Shown here piece by piece: positions 1 through 10,499 of a stretch of 64,000 nt of DNA. A model generated the notes under the pieces. It ran no database searches. It was given only the letters and a program-made list of their open reading frames with translations, and was not told the DNA's origin. The position numbers were made by a program, and so were the translations under genes. The first letter of the stretch is position 1. Each line of letters opens with the position of its first letter. The DNA comes from Pampus argenteus. Its lineage: Eukaryota; Chordata; Actinopteri; Scombriformes; Stromateidae. The stretch is from NCBI GenBank assembly GCA_036937835.1, contig CM072861.1, forward strand, positions 7,805,501-7,869,500. Direction: 5' to 3'.

Positions 1-295
1 ATGTATTATTCTAATTGCCTATATGTGAAAACAGATTAAATTAATATCAATAAATCAACATACACATATATATTCAGCACTCTAGTAATTGTTAAAAAAG
101 TTTGTGGCTAAAATTCATTCTGGCCTCATCCATCAACTTGATGATGATGTTGTGATGTTTCTGGTCGCTCTCTTCTCTGGATTTTCATCCCCGCTCACTC
201 ACCAGGAAAGAAAAGGACAACAATTTGGTCTTTTTCACAGTGCAACATGAGAGACACACAACTGCCAACACTTCCATCATTATGATCTACCACTG
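1..295. other. Left flank, AT-rich, no gene seen
   Basis: No coding signal is visible. Bases 11-60 are nearly identical to 22252-22301 and 42735-42784 inside units 1 and 2 (shared string includes GCCTATATGTGAAAACAG). The similarity stops soon after base 70. This is either a dispersed repeat or the remnant of a further, older duplication unit lying to the left. Confidence 0.5.
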
Positions 296-655
296 ATGTT
301 AACTTTCTTTAAATACCTGTGGAGGGGGCGTGGTGCATCAGCTGCAGGAGAGAGGTGTGGGGAGGGCTCGGGAGAGCAGCGCCAGGTGAGAGTGATTGAC
401 ACACCGGTTCCCAGGTGGTTAATCACTCTCGCCTCCCGATATAGTGGCGTGCTGGACAGTGAAGCAGGGGGTGGAGCACGGCCAAAGGAACACGGACACA
501 GACACGCGGCAGACGACAGCAAGAAGCCTGTGATCGGCTGCCGTGTGGATGATTTATATGTACTAAAATAAAGCGTCTAAGTTGTGAACAAGCTGTGGTC
601 CCGTCTACTCTGTGCTGGAAGTACCCACGGGACAGGGAAGCTGTCACAATACCCA
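296..655 (+). repeat. LTR-like sequence, possible solo LTR
   Basis: A GC-richer island in AT-rich flank. It starts TGTTAAC, has a TATA-like CCGATATAGTGG near 438, an AATAAA signal near 567 and a TG-rich end (AGCTGTCACA) near 650. That order (promoter, polyadenylation signal, TG...CA limits) is what a solo LTR would show. No clear target-site duplication was found and the family is not recognised, so the limits are tentative. Confidence 0.3.
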
Positions 656-902
656 ATTCTACTCTCTTACCATGCATTATCAATATAATCAATATTCTAA
701 TCTTTATTATTCTAATAATAATGTTAATTTACGTCCTTCTTTGGGGGTCATATATTATTAACTTTATCATAAATGTCCTCTAAAGACATTGATACATTTT
801 TAACCATATAAAAGTCCACAGAAAGTAGGAACTTAAGTTTTTATTTATTACTTATACTTATTTACTTTAATTTAATTTTAATATGTATATCTATCTATCT
901 AT

Positions 903-1381
903 AGGCCCAAAAGTATTTGGACAGAGACACAATCTTCATGATTTTGGGCTCTGCATGCCATCACATTGGATTTGCTTTGCCAGGCCTTTACTGCAGCTGT
1001 CACACTCTGCTCAGTGTCCTCAAACCTCCATTCTCAGACCTCTTACTAATGATTCGCTCTGACGAAGATCGACAGCAAGCAAAAACCAGTCGTATGAATG
1101 AACACTTTGGCAAAACAAAGCAAAGAGTTCAGTCTCAGTTCCATGGTGCATGTGTTTTTGAACCAGAGGAGAAACAAGAGTGCAGTATCAGTGCTATTGA
1201 GGATTTAGGAAAGCAGGAAGCTGGTCTGCAAAGCCAATTTGCAACATTCATGTCACAGAAAAAGACAAGGGAGGTCAGCAGCAAGGGAGCTACAAGAAAG
1301 GCACTAAGCAAAATGCCAAAGCCAAACAATCCAGATAGAGGCATTCAAAGACAGACTAAGAAACAGACATACAAATCTTAG
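903..1381 (+). repeat. Probable DNA-transposon remnant and unrecognised open frame
   Basis: The start (AAAAGTATTTGGACAG followed by GACACAAT) resembles terminal sequence of transposon-derived repeats common in fish. The attribution is from memory and approximate. A 154-codon open frame runs through it to the stop at 1379-1381. Its Lys/Gln-rich second half matches no family I recognise and shows no splice or promoter context. I treat it as repeat-derived rather than as a gene. Confidence 0.3.
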
Positions 1382-1393
1382 CCCTGGGAGAAT

Positions 1394-2172
1394 TTTATGG
1401 TACACTATGGTATCCCATGAAGGCTACATAGTGACCAGGGTGCAGATTTCGAGTCCCGCACAATCAAGAAACTCTGTCAGGTTGCCCGTATCCACAAGGT
1501 TAGGACAACCCCATATCATCCTAGGGGCAACTCTGGGGAGCGATTTACTCATACCCTGCTTGACATGTTGGACACTCTCCAGGATCAAAATAAGGTCCCC
1601 TGGTCCATGCCTGCAATTGCACCAGGAATGAGGTGAAAGGCTTTACACCATATGAACTAATATTCGGGCACCAACCTCGCTTGGCAGTTGATCTTGCATT
1701 CAACTTGCCAGTGCAAGAAAGCCAACATTTATTTCACTCTGAGTATGTGCAAAATCCTAAATTCACCAAGACAGCTACAAGATAGCTATGGACAAGGCTG
1801 CAAACATAGCTCACAAGAACAAAACAATGTTTGACAGACACGTAACAGCCTCAGACCTGGAAGCTGGAGATCGAGTACTGGACAGAAACGTTCGCATCCA
1901 GGGCATTGCCAGACAAATGGGAACCCACTGTCCACATAGTGGACTTGTTACTCCCATGTGGATACCTACCTGTGAAGGAAAGCAGTAAGCCTGTAAAAAA
2001 GCGAGTAACACGCAGACCAGGAGCTCATGCACACCCTGCTGTAGAGGAAGAGGATTCCTCAGCTGAAGAGGATGATGAACTTATTCCAGTGTACTTAAGT
2101 CCTCCCGTCTCCACAGTTTGTGAGAATCCTGTGCAGCCTGATCTGTCCATGAACAATGTTCAAGATACTTAG
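1394..2172 (+). pseudogene. Ty3/gypsy integrase fragment, degenerate
   Basis: Conceptual translation shows the integrase core: HSDQGADFES with the second catalytic Asp near 1430, then TPYHPRGNSGERF with the catalytic Glu near 1535. A TPYELIFGHQPRLAVDL segment follows near 1650-1690, and then the C-terminal ADKWEPTVHIV/DLLLPCGYLPV region near 1908-1975. An internal deletion removes the part normally between TVHIV and DLLLPC. Several stops and frameshifts interrupt it, so it is non-functional. From 1910 onward the same sequence is repeated at 28728 and 46843, which marks the left limit of the segmental duplication. The part before 1910 occurs only here, so this is the original insertion and the later two are truncated by the duplication breakpoint. 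Confidence 0.8.
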
Positions 2173-2426
2173 AATACTGAGCCTCCAGGCATTTGTCCTG
2201 TTGAAAGTCCTGTATGCTCTGATTGTTGATAGTACCCCTAATATTGATAACACTACATCTTTCTCACAAAATGTGGTGCTGCATGGATTCAAGACCTGTA
2301 TCCCTTTGATTACGACACAATTTTCTTTAGAAAATCTTCTCTTCACCTCAGAGAGACGCACATCAATAACAGGAATAAATGAACCTGTCCAAAAAGACTC
2401 CTTCTCTATGCTGACTTGTTTTTGAA

Positions 2427-4060
2427 CTATTGGAGTGAATAGGTAATTCCCTTCAAGCCTAGAGATTGGTCTGACCTGACGGCCTTGAGGTGTAGCACTG
2501 ATGTTGCATTGCTCGGTAGAGTTAGAGTATTGTTCCAGATGTCATGAAAGAGAGAGCCCTCTCTGTAACTCTCCAATGCGTCAACAAGAGAGTCAACAAG
2601 TGTGACAGCTGTGCCCAAATCAAGTTGTGGGGACTGTAAGATATCTGACAGATATTTTATCTCACCAAGAACAGTGATGAATGTTACAAGGAGGCTAACA
2701 AACTTGAGATCTATTTGGGATAATAAACCTCTTGCCTCTGTAGCTCTGTCACCATTTCTTTTAGTAGACGTACGATGGCTGGCAGTCTGTCTCTCACTGT
2801 CTTGCAAGCACTGTATCTACATACCCACCATTTCTCTATAAGTTTCTCTATTTGTAACTCTCTTGGGCCCCCTTGAAACATCTCTCTCTGTACCTCAAGC
2901 CATCTTTAGTGGACATATGACCCTGACACTGTCACAACAAATCGATATGTTGGTGTTCTTTTGTTGTGTGTCTCATGACTTCCTGTTTTATTTTGAAATT
3001 CAGCCATCCTCTCGTTTTAGATCACTTGCCCTTCCAATGTGTGTGTCACCTGTTGTCGTGATTCCTGATTGTCTCCACCTGTTTCCAATTACCCATCTGT
3101 GTGTCTATATAAGTTCTGTCTCCCTTTGTCCTCTGTGAAAGTATTTCACCTCATGTTCGATCACCTGAGCCATTTCTAAACCATAGTCACAATATGTTTA
3201 TTCATGAGTTTTTTCCTCTCCTGAAAGAGTGATTTTGTTGCTACTTTCTTAGTGTCGCTTTTGTGTCTAGTAGTAGTTAAATTAATGTTTTATAGCCTTT
3301 TGATTTTCCTCTTTGAGAGTGATCTTGATTTCCTTAGTTTCCTTAGAGTGTTTTTTTGTTGTTGTGTTTTTTTGTTATTGTTTTGCCAAATAAATCGGCT
3401 CACTGACACCTCAGCTCTTGAGTCCTGATTGAGTTGCTGCCTGACTGAAAGATTGCAAAAGAGAATAAAAAGCAATCAGTTTCATGGATGCATTTCACAC
3501 TATCCATTAATACTACATTTAAAAAATTTGAATTATTTTCCGTGAAAGTGCTGCAGCATCCAGGTGCTGTGCTGCCTCAAAGGCAAGGAGGCTCTCCCAT
3601 ACTGACCCATTGAAATAGTAACTTATTACAAAGGATGGTTCTTTTTGTTTTCTGTTCTTTTTTACTTAGGTCTTCAGTCTCATCAACCAAAATGCTAAAC
3701 GCTTCACTTTGGGCAACTTCATTAGTTATTGAAGTGTGAACCATTTCTACTAGACAATCAAGTATTACATTTTTTGTGTGTCATACCCAAGATATGTTGC
3801 ATTTCATTGACTTGACTTGTCATTTTTACTTTTGACTGTGGGATTGTGTTAGGCTAGCAGTTCCATAATGGAGATAAAAGTTATTGATACTACTATCTAA
3901 TACTACTGTGTATCCTGCTCTGTCTTTTCCTCTACTCCATCGTCCTCCTGCTTCTCACTAAGCCTCTGTTGCTCCCCTGTCTCTTTCTCTCCTATTCTAA
4001 TACTCTTCTGAAAATGAGAAGAGATGTCTGTGGACTTTCTCTTGATTGAAAACCTTGATC
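2427..4060 (-). pseudogene. hAT transposase relic 1 (ZMYM1/DUF4371-like), unit 1
   Basis: Read from right to left it shows an N-terminal stretch (KSTDISSHFQK near 4020-4040), the first catalytic region (FSILVDET near 3690), then a middle region, then EKWWVCRYSACKTVRDRLPA near 2830. It ends with ATEARGLLSQIDLKFVSLLV and LVDALESYREGSLF at 2427-2760. This is the order of fish hAT-type transposases related to ZMYM1. It is broken by frameshifts, by an LTR-like insertion at about 2920-3445, and by a roughly 150-bp deletion near 3520 that removed the Cys/His catalytic segment still present in units 2 and 3. No terminal repeats were identified. Non-functional. Confidence 0.75.
2920..3445 (+). repeat. 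LTR-like insertion inside hAT relic 1, unit 1
   Basis: It interrupts the hAT reading between the EKWWVCRYS part and the DSVKCIHETDCF part. It contains a TATA-like TCTATATAAG at 3104-3113 and an AATAAA near 3389, with TG-rich left and CTGACTGA right borders. The layout fits a solo LTR of a gypsy-type element, but exact ends and target duplication were not resolved. The same insertion is present in units 2 and 3, so it predates the segmental duplication. Confidence 0.45.
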
Positions 4061-4864
4061 TCTGGGTGAGCTCCAATAGCCTTACAGTCCTGTATTGTAA
4101 GTGTATTATTGCTCAAAACATGTGGCCTTTATTTTGAACGATGTGGTTTTCTGGTTTGTTTCACAAAATATTTGTTTTTCATTGTTACATCATTACTTTA
4201 CCCATCTATTTTCAGTGGAAATTTGATTTGTGCCAGTAAGGTGCACTGCTACTTTCTTATTTTATTTGACTGTTCACCTTTTAATGTAACAATGTTGTAT
4301 TGAGAGTTTTTTTTGTTTTTAATCTGCTCTTTGTTTGTTAGTTTTTCATTACAACTCAAGCGCGTACCGTCAAACAGAGTTGAAGTCGGCTGGAGTTTTT
4401 TCTCTCTTACTTTTACCTGTTTTGCTTAGTCTCCGGGTTGTTTGAACATTTCTCTGGACAACTTTTGGTTTTGTAGGAAACACTGCTGTCCCCTGTGTTC
4501 TGTAGTTTTATGTGGACTATACTAGTACAGTTCAGCTGAGGGGCAAATGACACAAAGTGTGAGGGAAAAGAAAAAAGAAGAGTATGTCAGGTCTCTCAAT
4601 ATGGATTTAGTTTTAACCATACTACCAGCATGTCAACGACTATGTAAATAACAATGGTACACAGCAACTCAAGTAAACTGAGAAATGTGTTTAAATTAAG
4701 ATGAACAGAAATTATCTTAATATCATGTGGTACTCACTGCCCATTATACCAGTCTTTCTCTATTCATTTGTATAAGAAAAGGCAGATGATATAATTTCCC
4801 TGATTACAAGTGGATCCTTGCCTTCAGTGCATTCTTTCAGTCCTATAATTCTGACATTTTGTCA
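4061..4864. other. Non-coding AT-rich spacer, unit 1
   Basis: No gene was recognised. It holds the likely upstream part of hAT relic 1 and conserved spacer shared by all three units. At 4806-4812 the sequence jumps: the 325 bp that units 2 and 3 carry between two copies of GTGGAT is missing. The last 60 bp (CCTTGCCTTCAGTGC...) are the left edge of the L1 ORF1 fragment interrupted by the R2-type LINE. Confidence 0.6.
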
Positions 4865-5000
4865 CCAGTGTGTACATACATCTACTGATGCCTAATCTGG
4901 ACACATCTTCAGTGATGTTCCTGGGATCATTGGACGTTTCGGGTCTTTCAACATCATACGCCCTCCTCCAGGTGACCCCAGCTTGTGTCCAGATGGCTAG

Positions 5001-5908
5001 CTAGCTACCATGACTCCATGGCTCCCCTCTTTTGAGCCACAGCCATCTTGAGACTCTCTCTGCCGCATCGGTGTTATTGCGGATGGCTCTCCTCTTTCTC
5101 TCACCCTCGATACCTAAACTACTGAAGGCTCTGGCCAAGGAACGGGCTGCAAATCCTCTGCATCCAACCTCCACAGGGAAACACCTTGCTCTCCAGCCAG
5201 CCTGCTGGCACTCACTGACCAGTCCTGCGTACTTGGAGAGCTTCCTCTCGAAAGCTTCTTCCAGGTGATCTTCCAATGGGACTGTCAGCTCCAGCAGCAC
5301 CGCTTGCTTGGTGGACTCAGACACAAGGACAATGTCCTGGCGCAGGGTGGTGGCTGCAATATGGCTGGGGAACTTCAGCTGGTGTTCAAGGTCCACCTTG
5401 CAGACGACAGGATGCTTGCAGATGATGCTCTTCTCGTAGAAGTTGGCTTGTCCCCAGCTCTGACAAAGGCGATGGTTTTCTTGGAGGGTCGGAACTGCTT
5501 TGCCCACTCCAGTCCTATGCTGATGGCTTCAGCAATGGTCTTGAGGACTTGGTCATGCCTCCACCTGTACCGACCATCTCCAAGTGCCCTTGTACAGCAA
5601 CTGAGGATATGTTCCAGGGTTCCTCGCTTGGAACACAGTGGGCATGCTGGTGTTTCTGCTATGCCCCATATGTGCAGGTTTGATGGGCTTGGAAGCACAT
5701 CATACACTGCCTGGATGAGGAATTTGATGCGGTGAGGCTCAGCTTTCCAAAGCTCAGCCCAGGTCACTTTCCTTTCGACCACATTCTCCCACCTCGTCCA
5801 AGCTCCCTGCTGCTTCATCCCCACTGCCTTGCAGGTTCTCGTCTCCTCCACTGCTGCTCTCACCTCCTCCTGAACAAGTCGTCGCCCTTCCTTCCCCCTG
5901 GTGTTCAT
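5001..5908 (-). pseudogene. Zinc knuckle and restriction-like endonuclease of R2-type LINE
   Basis: Downstream of the RT in two further frames. The first frame (5375-5908) carries the family linker, then CPLCSKRGTLEHILSCC, a CCHC-type knuckle, at about 5590-5640. The second (5001-5507) carries RQDIVLVSE, LLELTVPLE and ERKLSKYAGLV, the Asp, Glu and Lys of the restriction-like nuclease (the usual Pro before Asp is Gln here), and closes with SRWLWLKR. The switch of frame between about 5400 and 5500 is a frameshift. Target cleavage by first-strand priming is known for the family; this copy is dead. Confidence 0.8.
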
Positions 5909-5938
5909 TTGGGGAGTTGGAAAGGATCCTAGCCCTGC

Positions 5939-7512
5939 TCAGCCTCGTGTGACCACTCTCACCAGGCTCCTGTGACGCAGCCTTGCATCTGCCTCTTGAA
6001 CTGCTTCCTCTGCCCTCCATTTCCTGCCAGTCCTCACTTGGATCCCTGCCTTAGCCACCTTCGGATCACTTGAGTCCCTGTACTGAACCACTTCTCTGGC
6101 TCTAGTTACCTTGAATTCCTCCTCCAAGGGTTTGAAAGGCAGTTGCAGGTTGTTGGTGTTCCCGTAGAGTGCAATGCTGCTCAGGCTCCTTGGTAATCCA
6201 AGCCATCTCCTGAGGGGATTGCTGACTTTCCTCTCCAAGGTCTCAACTGTCGAGATAGAGACTGCATAGACAAGGAGGGGCCACAGGATCCTGGGAAGAA
6301 TGCCATGTTGGTAGACCCAGGCTTTAAACTTCCCAGGTAGGCCTGACTTGTCCACGGATTTCAGCCAGCCATCCAACTCAGTGCAGGTTGACTGGATAGA
6401 TGTTGTGTCTCTCAGAGAGCAGTCAAAAACCTTGCCCAAGCTCTTGACTGACTTCTCTGAGATGGTTGGAATGGCTGTGCCTGTGATGTTAAACCGGAAC
6501 TTGTCCTCCACCTTCCCTTTCCTCAGCACCATTGATCTGGATTTGGCGGGTTTGAAACGCATCCGGGCCCACTCCACCAGCTTTTCAAGTCCCTTCAGAA
6601 TCCACCGGCAGCCTAGGACTGATTCTGTCATGACTGTGAGGTCGTCCATGAATGCCCTGATGGGTGGTTGCCGTTGTCCGGAATTTGTGAGGGGCCCTCT
6701 GCACTCTGGCTCAGCAGACTTAGTGAGCATGTTCATGGCTAGGGAGAACAATGTCACAGAGATAGTACACCCTGTGATAATACCGATCTCCACCTTGTGC
6801 CAACTGGATGTTGTTCCTCCTGAAGAGACCCTCTTCCTGAAATTGCTGTAATAATCAGCGATGAGGTCTGTACACATGCTGGGTACATGATGTTTTCTTA
6901 AGGTGAGCTGAACCAGCTTGTGTGGAATGGAACCGTATGCGTTTGCCAGGTCAAGCCACAACACTGACAGGTTGCCCTTGTTGTCTCTGGCCTCCCGAAT
7001 GAGCTGTGTCACCACACCAGTATGCTCCAGACATCCTGACATTCCTGGAATGCCGCCTTTCTGGACCGATGTATCTATGTAGGTGTTCTTTGCCAGGTAG
7101 GTACACAGCCGTTTGGAAACAGCACTGAAGAAAATCTTTGCCTCAACACACAGCAGGGAGATGATGCGGAACTGGTCTAGCTGAGTGGAGTTTTCCTCTT
7201 TTGGGATCCATACCCCTTCAGCCACTCTCCATTGTTCAGGGATCCTCCCTCTTCTCCAAAAGACTCGCAAGATTTTCCACAGATGCAGCAGGAGTTTGGG
7301 ACAGTTCTTATACACTTTGTAGGAAGTGCCACTTGGTCCTGGAGCAGAGCTTGCCCTTGCTTTGCGGACAACCTCCCTAAGTTCCTTTAGCTGCAGCTCC
7401 GACATGTCGAACTGCACTTCTGGTTCAGGGGGTTCTATGAGGTTGTTACACTCTCCCAACTCCTGCTCTCTTGCGGGGTCGCTGTACGTCTGCTTCAGAT
7501 GTTGGTCTATAT
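5939..7512 (-). pseudogene. Reverse transcriptase domain of R2-type LINE
   Basis: One uninterrupted frame of over 500 codons. Visible RT blocks in order are SSAPGPSGTSYKVYK, EGVWIPKEENS, RIISLL, QKGGIPG, LWLDLANAYGSIPHKL (motif A Asp), GIITGCTISVTLFSLAMN, AFMDDLTVM (catalytic Asp pair, FMDD in place of the usual YADD/YMDD) and GLPRSLSSIALYG. The start is lost because a MITE splits the frame at 7512; the missing upstream part resumes at 7715. The frame ends with a stop near 5939, and the coding continues in another frame at 5908, so the full polyprotein cannot be made from this copy. Confidence 0.85.
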
Positions 7513-7714
7513 CAGGGGTGCCCACACGTACACGCCTCGTGAGCTACTTTTCAAATGACCAAGTCAAAATGATCTACGGGGGGCGCACGGACCGCCCAAC
7601 ATACTGTCGGCTGCGGCGGTGTGCGTGCGAGCGTGGGGTGGACGGCTCTGCGATCGACTGGATCATGTCTGGCGATCGACCGGTAGCTCGCGATCGACGT
7701 ATTGGGCACCCCTG
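7513..7714. mobile_element. hAT MITE nested in the R2-type LINE
   Basis: 202 bp with perfect 12-bp terminal inverted repeats, CAGGGGTGCCCA at the left and TGGGCACCCCTG at the right. It is flanked by identical 8-bp target duplications GTCTATAT at 7505-7512 and 7715-7722. The 8-bp duplication and CAG...CTG termini are diagnostic of hAT elements. There is no coding capacity. The interior is GC-rich with several CGATCGA palindromes. It interrupts the LINE coding sequence, so it is younger than the LINE. Confidence 0.93.
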
Positions 7715-8165
7715 GTCTATATCTTCCTGCGAGGAGGCCAGTTTGCCACTGCACTTCTACCCCAGCAAATCCTTAGTGAACTTGAAGGGGTTAGCGATGA
7801 AAGCAGCACGTTTACGTGCCCTCTCACGCCGCCGCCTCCGATGCCACTCAGCCCGTCGGAGAACTCTGATGTTTTTCCCGAAGGATGCACATTAGCTGGG
7901 CCAGGCCAATGCGTTCCTCTTGTCCTGCCGCCTTGTACTGCGATTTCAGCGCTTTCATCTCCTGCCTGATGTTGTGGATCCTTACAGCTCTTTGATTCTT
8001 TGAGTAGGATGTTCCGGGGTTTTTCTTCTCCTCCTCGCCAAACCGTTCAGCTGTGATGTTGACAATGATTGTCGTCATACCTTGTAGCTTCCTGTCGGCC
8101 TCACCTTTCGCCATTGCCTCCAGAATTTGATCGACGTCGTCATCAAACTGCTTCCAGAGTGATGA

Positions 8166-8560
8166 CGACTCTGGTTCTCATAATTTTCAAGTTTTTCCAT
8201 TGCTTTTTTTCAGCGCTGATTCCACCGATTTGAGACGTGGTGTATAACCCGCTGCATTATACTCCATGTCAGACACTTGTTGTTCCACCGCTCCAAGTCT
8301 GTCTACTATTTTGTCTAGCTTTTCTCCTTAATATTACGCGTTACTTGCCGAACCACACTATCATCGTTAGTGGGGATGAAGAGCTCTTTTCTTGGCTCGG
8401 TACAGGATTCTAGCTCCTCTTCGCTAGCTAGCTCTGGCTCTGTTTCGTCGTCTGGGTTAGCTATCAATTCGTTAGCAGTCGGCTTGTTTCGGCACGGTGA
8501 AAAAGCGACATGTCCAATGTCTCTGTAGATTTAGCGATAATTTCAACACAATTTAGCAAC
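8166..8560 (-). pseudogene. L1-type ORF1 fragment, unit 1 (split by LINE)
   Basis: The continuation of 4808-4864 on the other side of the R2-type insertion. The frame nearest the right end shows an acidic stretch with EPELASEEELESCTEPRKE and FIPTNDDSVVRQ, and to the left come coiled-coil-like residues. It is equivalent to 32160-32550 and 51190-51590. The RNA-binding part present in units 2 and 3 was lost in the 325-bp deletion. Non-functional. Confidence 0.6.
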
Positions 8561-9009
8561 ATGTAACCTGACAAGAATTATTGTTTAAATTAAATCCAGT
8601 GAGCAGACCGACGGCAATGCGTCTATCTTCCTCGGTGCATCACGTGATGTGATGTAAATAGAATATTATCAGTTAAGTTAATTTTGAACTGATGTCAGCC
8701 CATTGACATACCCATTACTTCTGGCGCAAGCTAAGGCCTCAAGGGGTATAAAAGGGATATTGGCAACAGGAAAGGTCTAAATCAGACTAAATTTGACTCT
8801 GAATCACAGACACAAAAGCATCAATATCTTAGGAACAGCTGAAGATAATTTGATCAGATTTTCAACATATTGCCTGCAAATCTTTTCAAATGAGGCCTCA
8901 CTGTCACACTTTAGCAACACCTGAGCTTTTTCTACCAAACCGATCTGCTGTGAGAAAAGCTCTCCTGAATAACTTGGGTAATATTTAAATAAATTCAAAT
9001 ACTCAAACA
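8561..9009. other. Non-coding spacer with TATA-like element, unit 1
   Basis: Repeated at about 32552-33057 and 51592-52105. It contains a TATA-like GGGGTATAAAAGGG near 8741, shared by all units, but no recognised gene downstream of it. A 68-codon minus-strand frame (8804-9010) overlaps this stretch; I found no family for it. Confidence 0.5.
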
Positions 9010-9011
9010 TA

Positions 9012-9772
9012 CCGTATTTTCCGGACTATAAGCCGCTACTTTTTTCCCATACTTTGAACCATGCGGCTTATACAGAGATGCGGCTTGTCTATGAATTTTT
9101 TTTCAGCCCACAGGGGGTATATAAAACCAACTAAGAAATTCCTGTGATGCAGCTTTTAAGTTGAATGCCATCGATCTGGCCATCCGTGATGGAAACAGAG
9201 CGGCTGCACGTAAGCTTGCCGTTAGTGAATCCATGGTGAGACGGTATGTGATTAAGATTATCTGAGGCTGTTCAACTCTGACACTGAAGAGGACGACTTC
9301 AGTGGCTTCAGTGCGCAGAAGAAATTAAGTGACAGTGGTATGGTGTTTATTAGTTTTAAATGCTCAGGAGGAAGATAAATAGTGACTTGTGGCTTCAGTA
9401 CATGGGAGAGTGAAGCGACTTTAATAGTTGCGCAGTTGCGCTTTAACAGTGTGTGGGAGGAAAAGATGAAAGTGATTTGGTGTTTAATGGTTTCAGTACG
9501 CAGGAGGAAGAAAAATAAAGTAACTTAGTCTTAGTGCACAGGAGGAAGATGTATAAAACCATCAATGACTTTTCTGTTTTGTTTATCAGCACTTTTATTT
9601 ATCACTTTTTATCATTTCAGGTATATGAATAACTGAATAACTTATTTCTCAGCCTGGATATCGGCGGCTTATAGTCCGGTGCGGATTATGTGTGACAAAA
9701 TATATATATTTCATTCAAATTTCAGTGGGTGCGGCTTATATTTAGGTGCGCTCTATAGTCCGAAAAATAGAG
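9012..9772 (+). mobile_element. pogo/Tigger-like DNA transposon remnant, unit 1
   Basis: Imperfect terminal inverted repeats CCGTATTTTCCGGACTATAA (left) and, on the reverse strand, CTCTATTTTTCGGACTATAG (right). It is flanked by TA on both sides (9010-9011, 9773-9774), as for the Tc1/mariner superfamily. Near 9150-9245 the plus strand reads KLNAIDLAIRDGNRAAARKL then AVSESMVRRYV, the N-terminal helix-turn-helix of pogo/CENP-B-type transposases. A stop follows soon after, and the DDE region is missing. Non-autonomous relic. Confidence 0.75.
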
Positions 9773-9955
9773 TAAAAGTGTGTGGTTGTATTTCTTTGCA
9801 GTTTCTCAGCATAGCTATACTTTGTACATTTGCACAAACACACAAAAGTGATAGCATGTCCAATAAAGCCATTTTTATTTTCAGTGTTCAAAATCACAAA
9901 TTAAAATTTTGCCAAAGAGTTGTAAAATCTGAACATATGACAACTTCTGTCCTTA

Positions 9956-10080
9956 GACCCTCGACTCGGATGAGGAACAACTCCCCAGAAATCCCTTTAA
10001 CGGGACAAAAGGGAAGAAACCTCAGGAAGAGCAACAGAGGAGGGATCCCTCTTCCAGGACGGACAGACGTACAATAAATG
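9956..10080. repeat. Conserved 125-bp block downstream of HMG copies
   Basis: Starts near CCTCGACTCGGATGAGG and ends near GACGTACAATAAATG. It is present six times, near 9956, 15677, 34189, 40017, 53202 and 58891, each time 3' of an HMG gene or pseudogene. Conservation between copies is higher than in surrounding spacer. It has AATAAA on the plus strand. It may be a SINE-like or UTR-derived repeat; I do not recognise it with certainty. Confidence 0.5.
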
Positions 10081-10499
10081 TCAAATGTACAGATTGGACA
10101 GCAGTAGAAGCTAAATTACAATATTATGGAAATTAAGTAAAGGGGTTTGAAGTCTGTGGATCAGTGAGAAGTGGGGTGGGAGCTGGCAGGTCGTCAACCA
10201 TAAAACCTTCCCTGTGGCATGGAGACCTGGAGAGGATGGAGCAGAAAACACATGGAACAGGTGCAGAGGTTGTAGTTTGGGTGAAACAAAATCTTAAAAA
10301 TCTATGATTACAGGTGTATGATTTTTCTTTTATGGTAATATAAGAAATATATTTAAAAATACTTTATTTAAAAAAGGACAATTATCTACATTATTTAAAC
10401 AAAACTATAAGTAAAAATGAATACACTACATTCTGTATGTGAAGGGATGTTTGTAGGATAATTTGATGTAGGGTGTGTATTTTTGGTCTGAGGTAGTTG

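Larger units (their letters stand above)
4865..8165 (-). mobile_element. R2-type non-LTR retrotransposon with restriction-like endonuclease, broken
   Basis: An insertion found only in unit 1. It splits the L1 ORF1 fragment exactly where units 2 and 3 read TTTTGTCATCGACTC. Reading right to left it has an N-terminal region (7848-8114), a reverse transcriptase (about 5942-7512), a zinc knuckle and a restriction-like endonuclease (5001-5640). That order is the hallmark of the R2/R4/Hero/NeSL group. I cannot fix the clade. Only about 4 bp of possible target duplication (GTCA/ATGA side) is seen. A 202-bp hAT MITE with its 8-bp duplication sits inside it. Confidence 0.85.

Noticed and set aside
917..1381. 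A real 154-residue protein gene
   Set aside because: It begins in transposon-like sequence, has no recognised domain, promoter or splice context, and is not conserved in the other units.
8804..9010. Small minus-strand gene of 68 codons near the TATA-like element
   Set aside because: No family match, no ATG context or splice support, and its length differs between units through indels.
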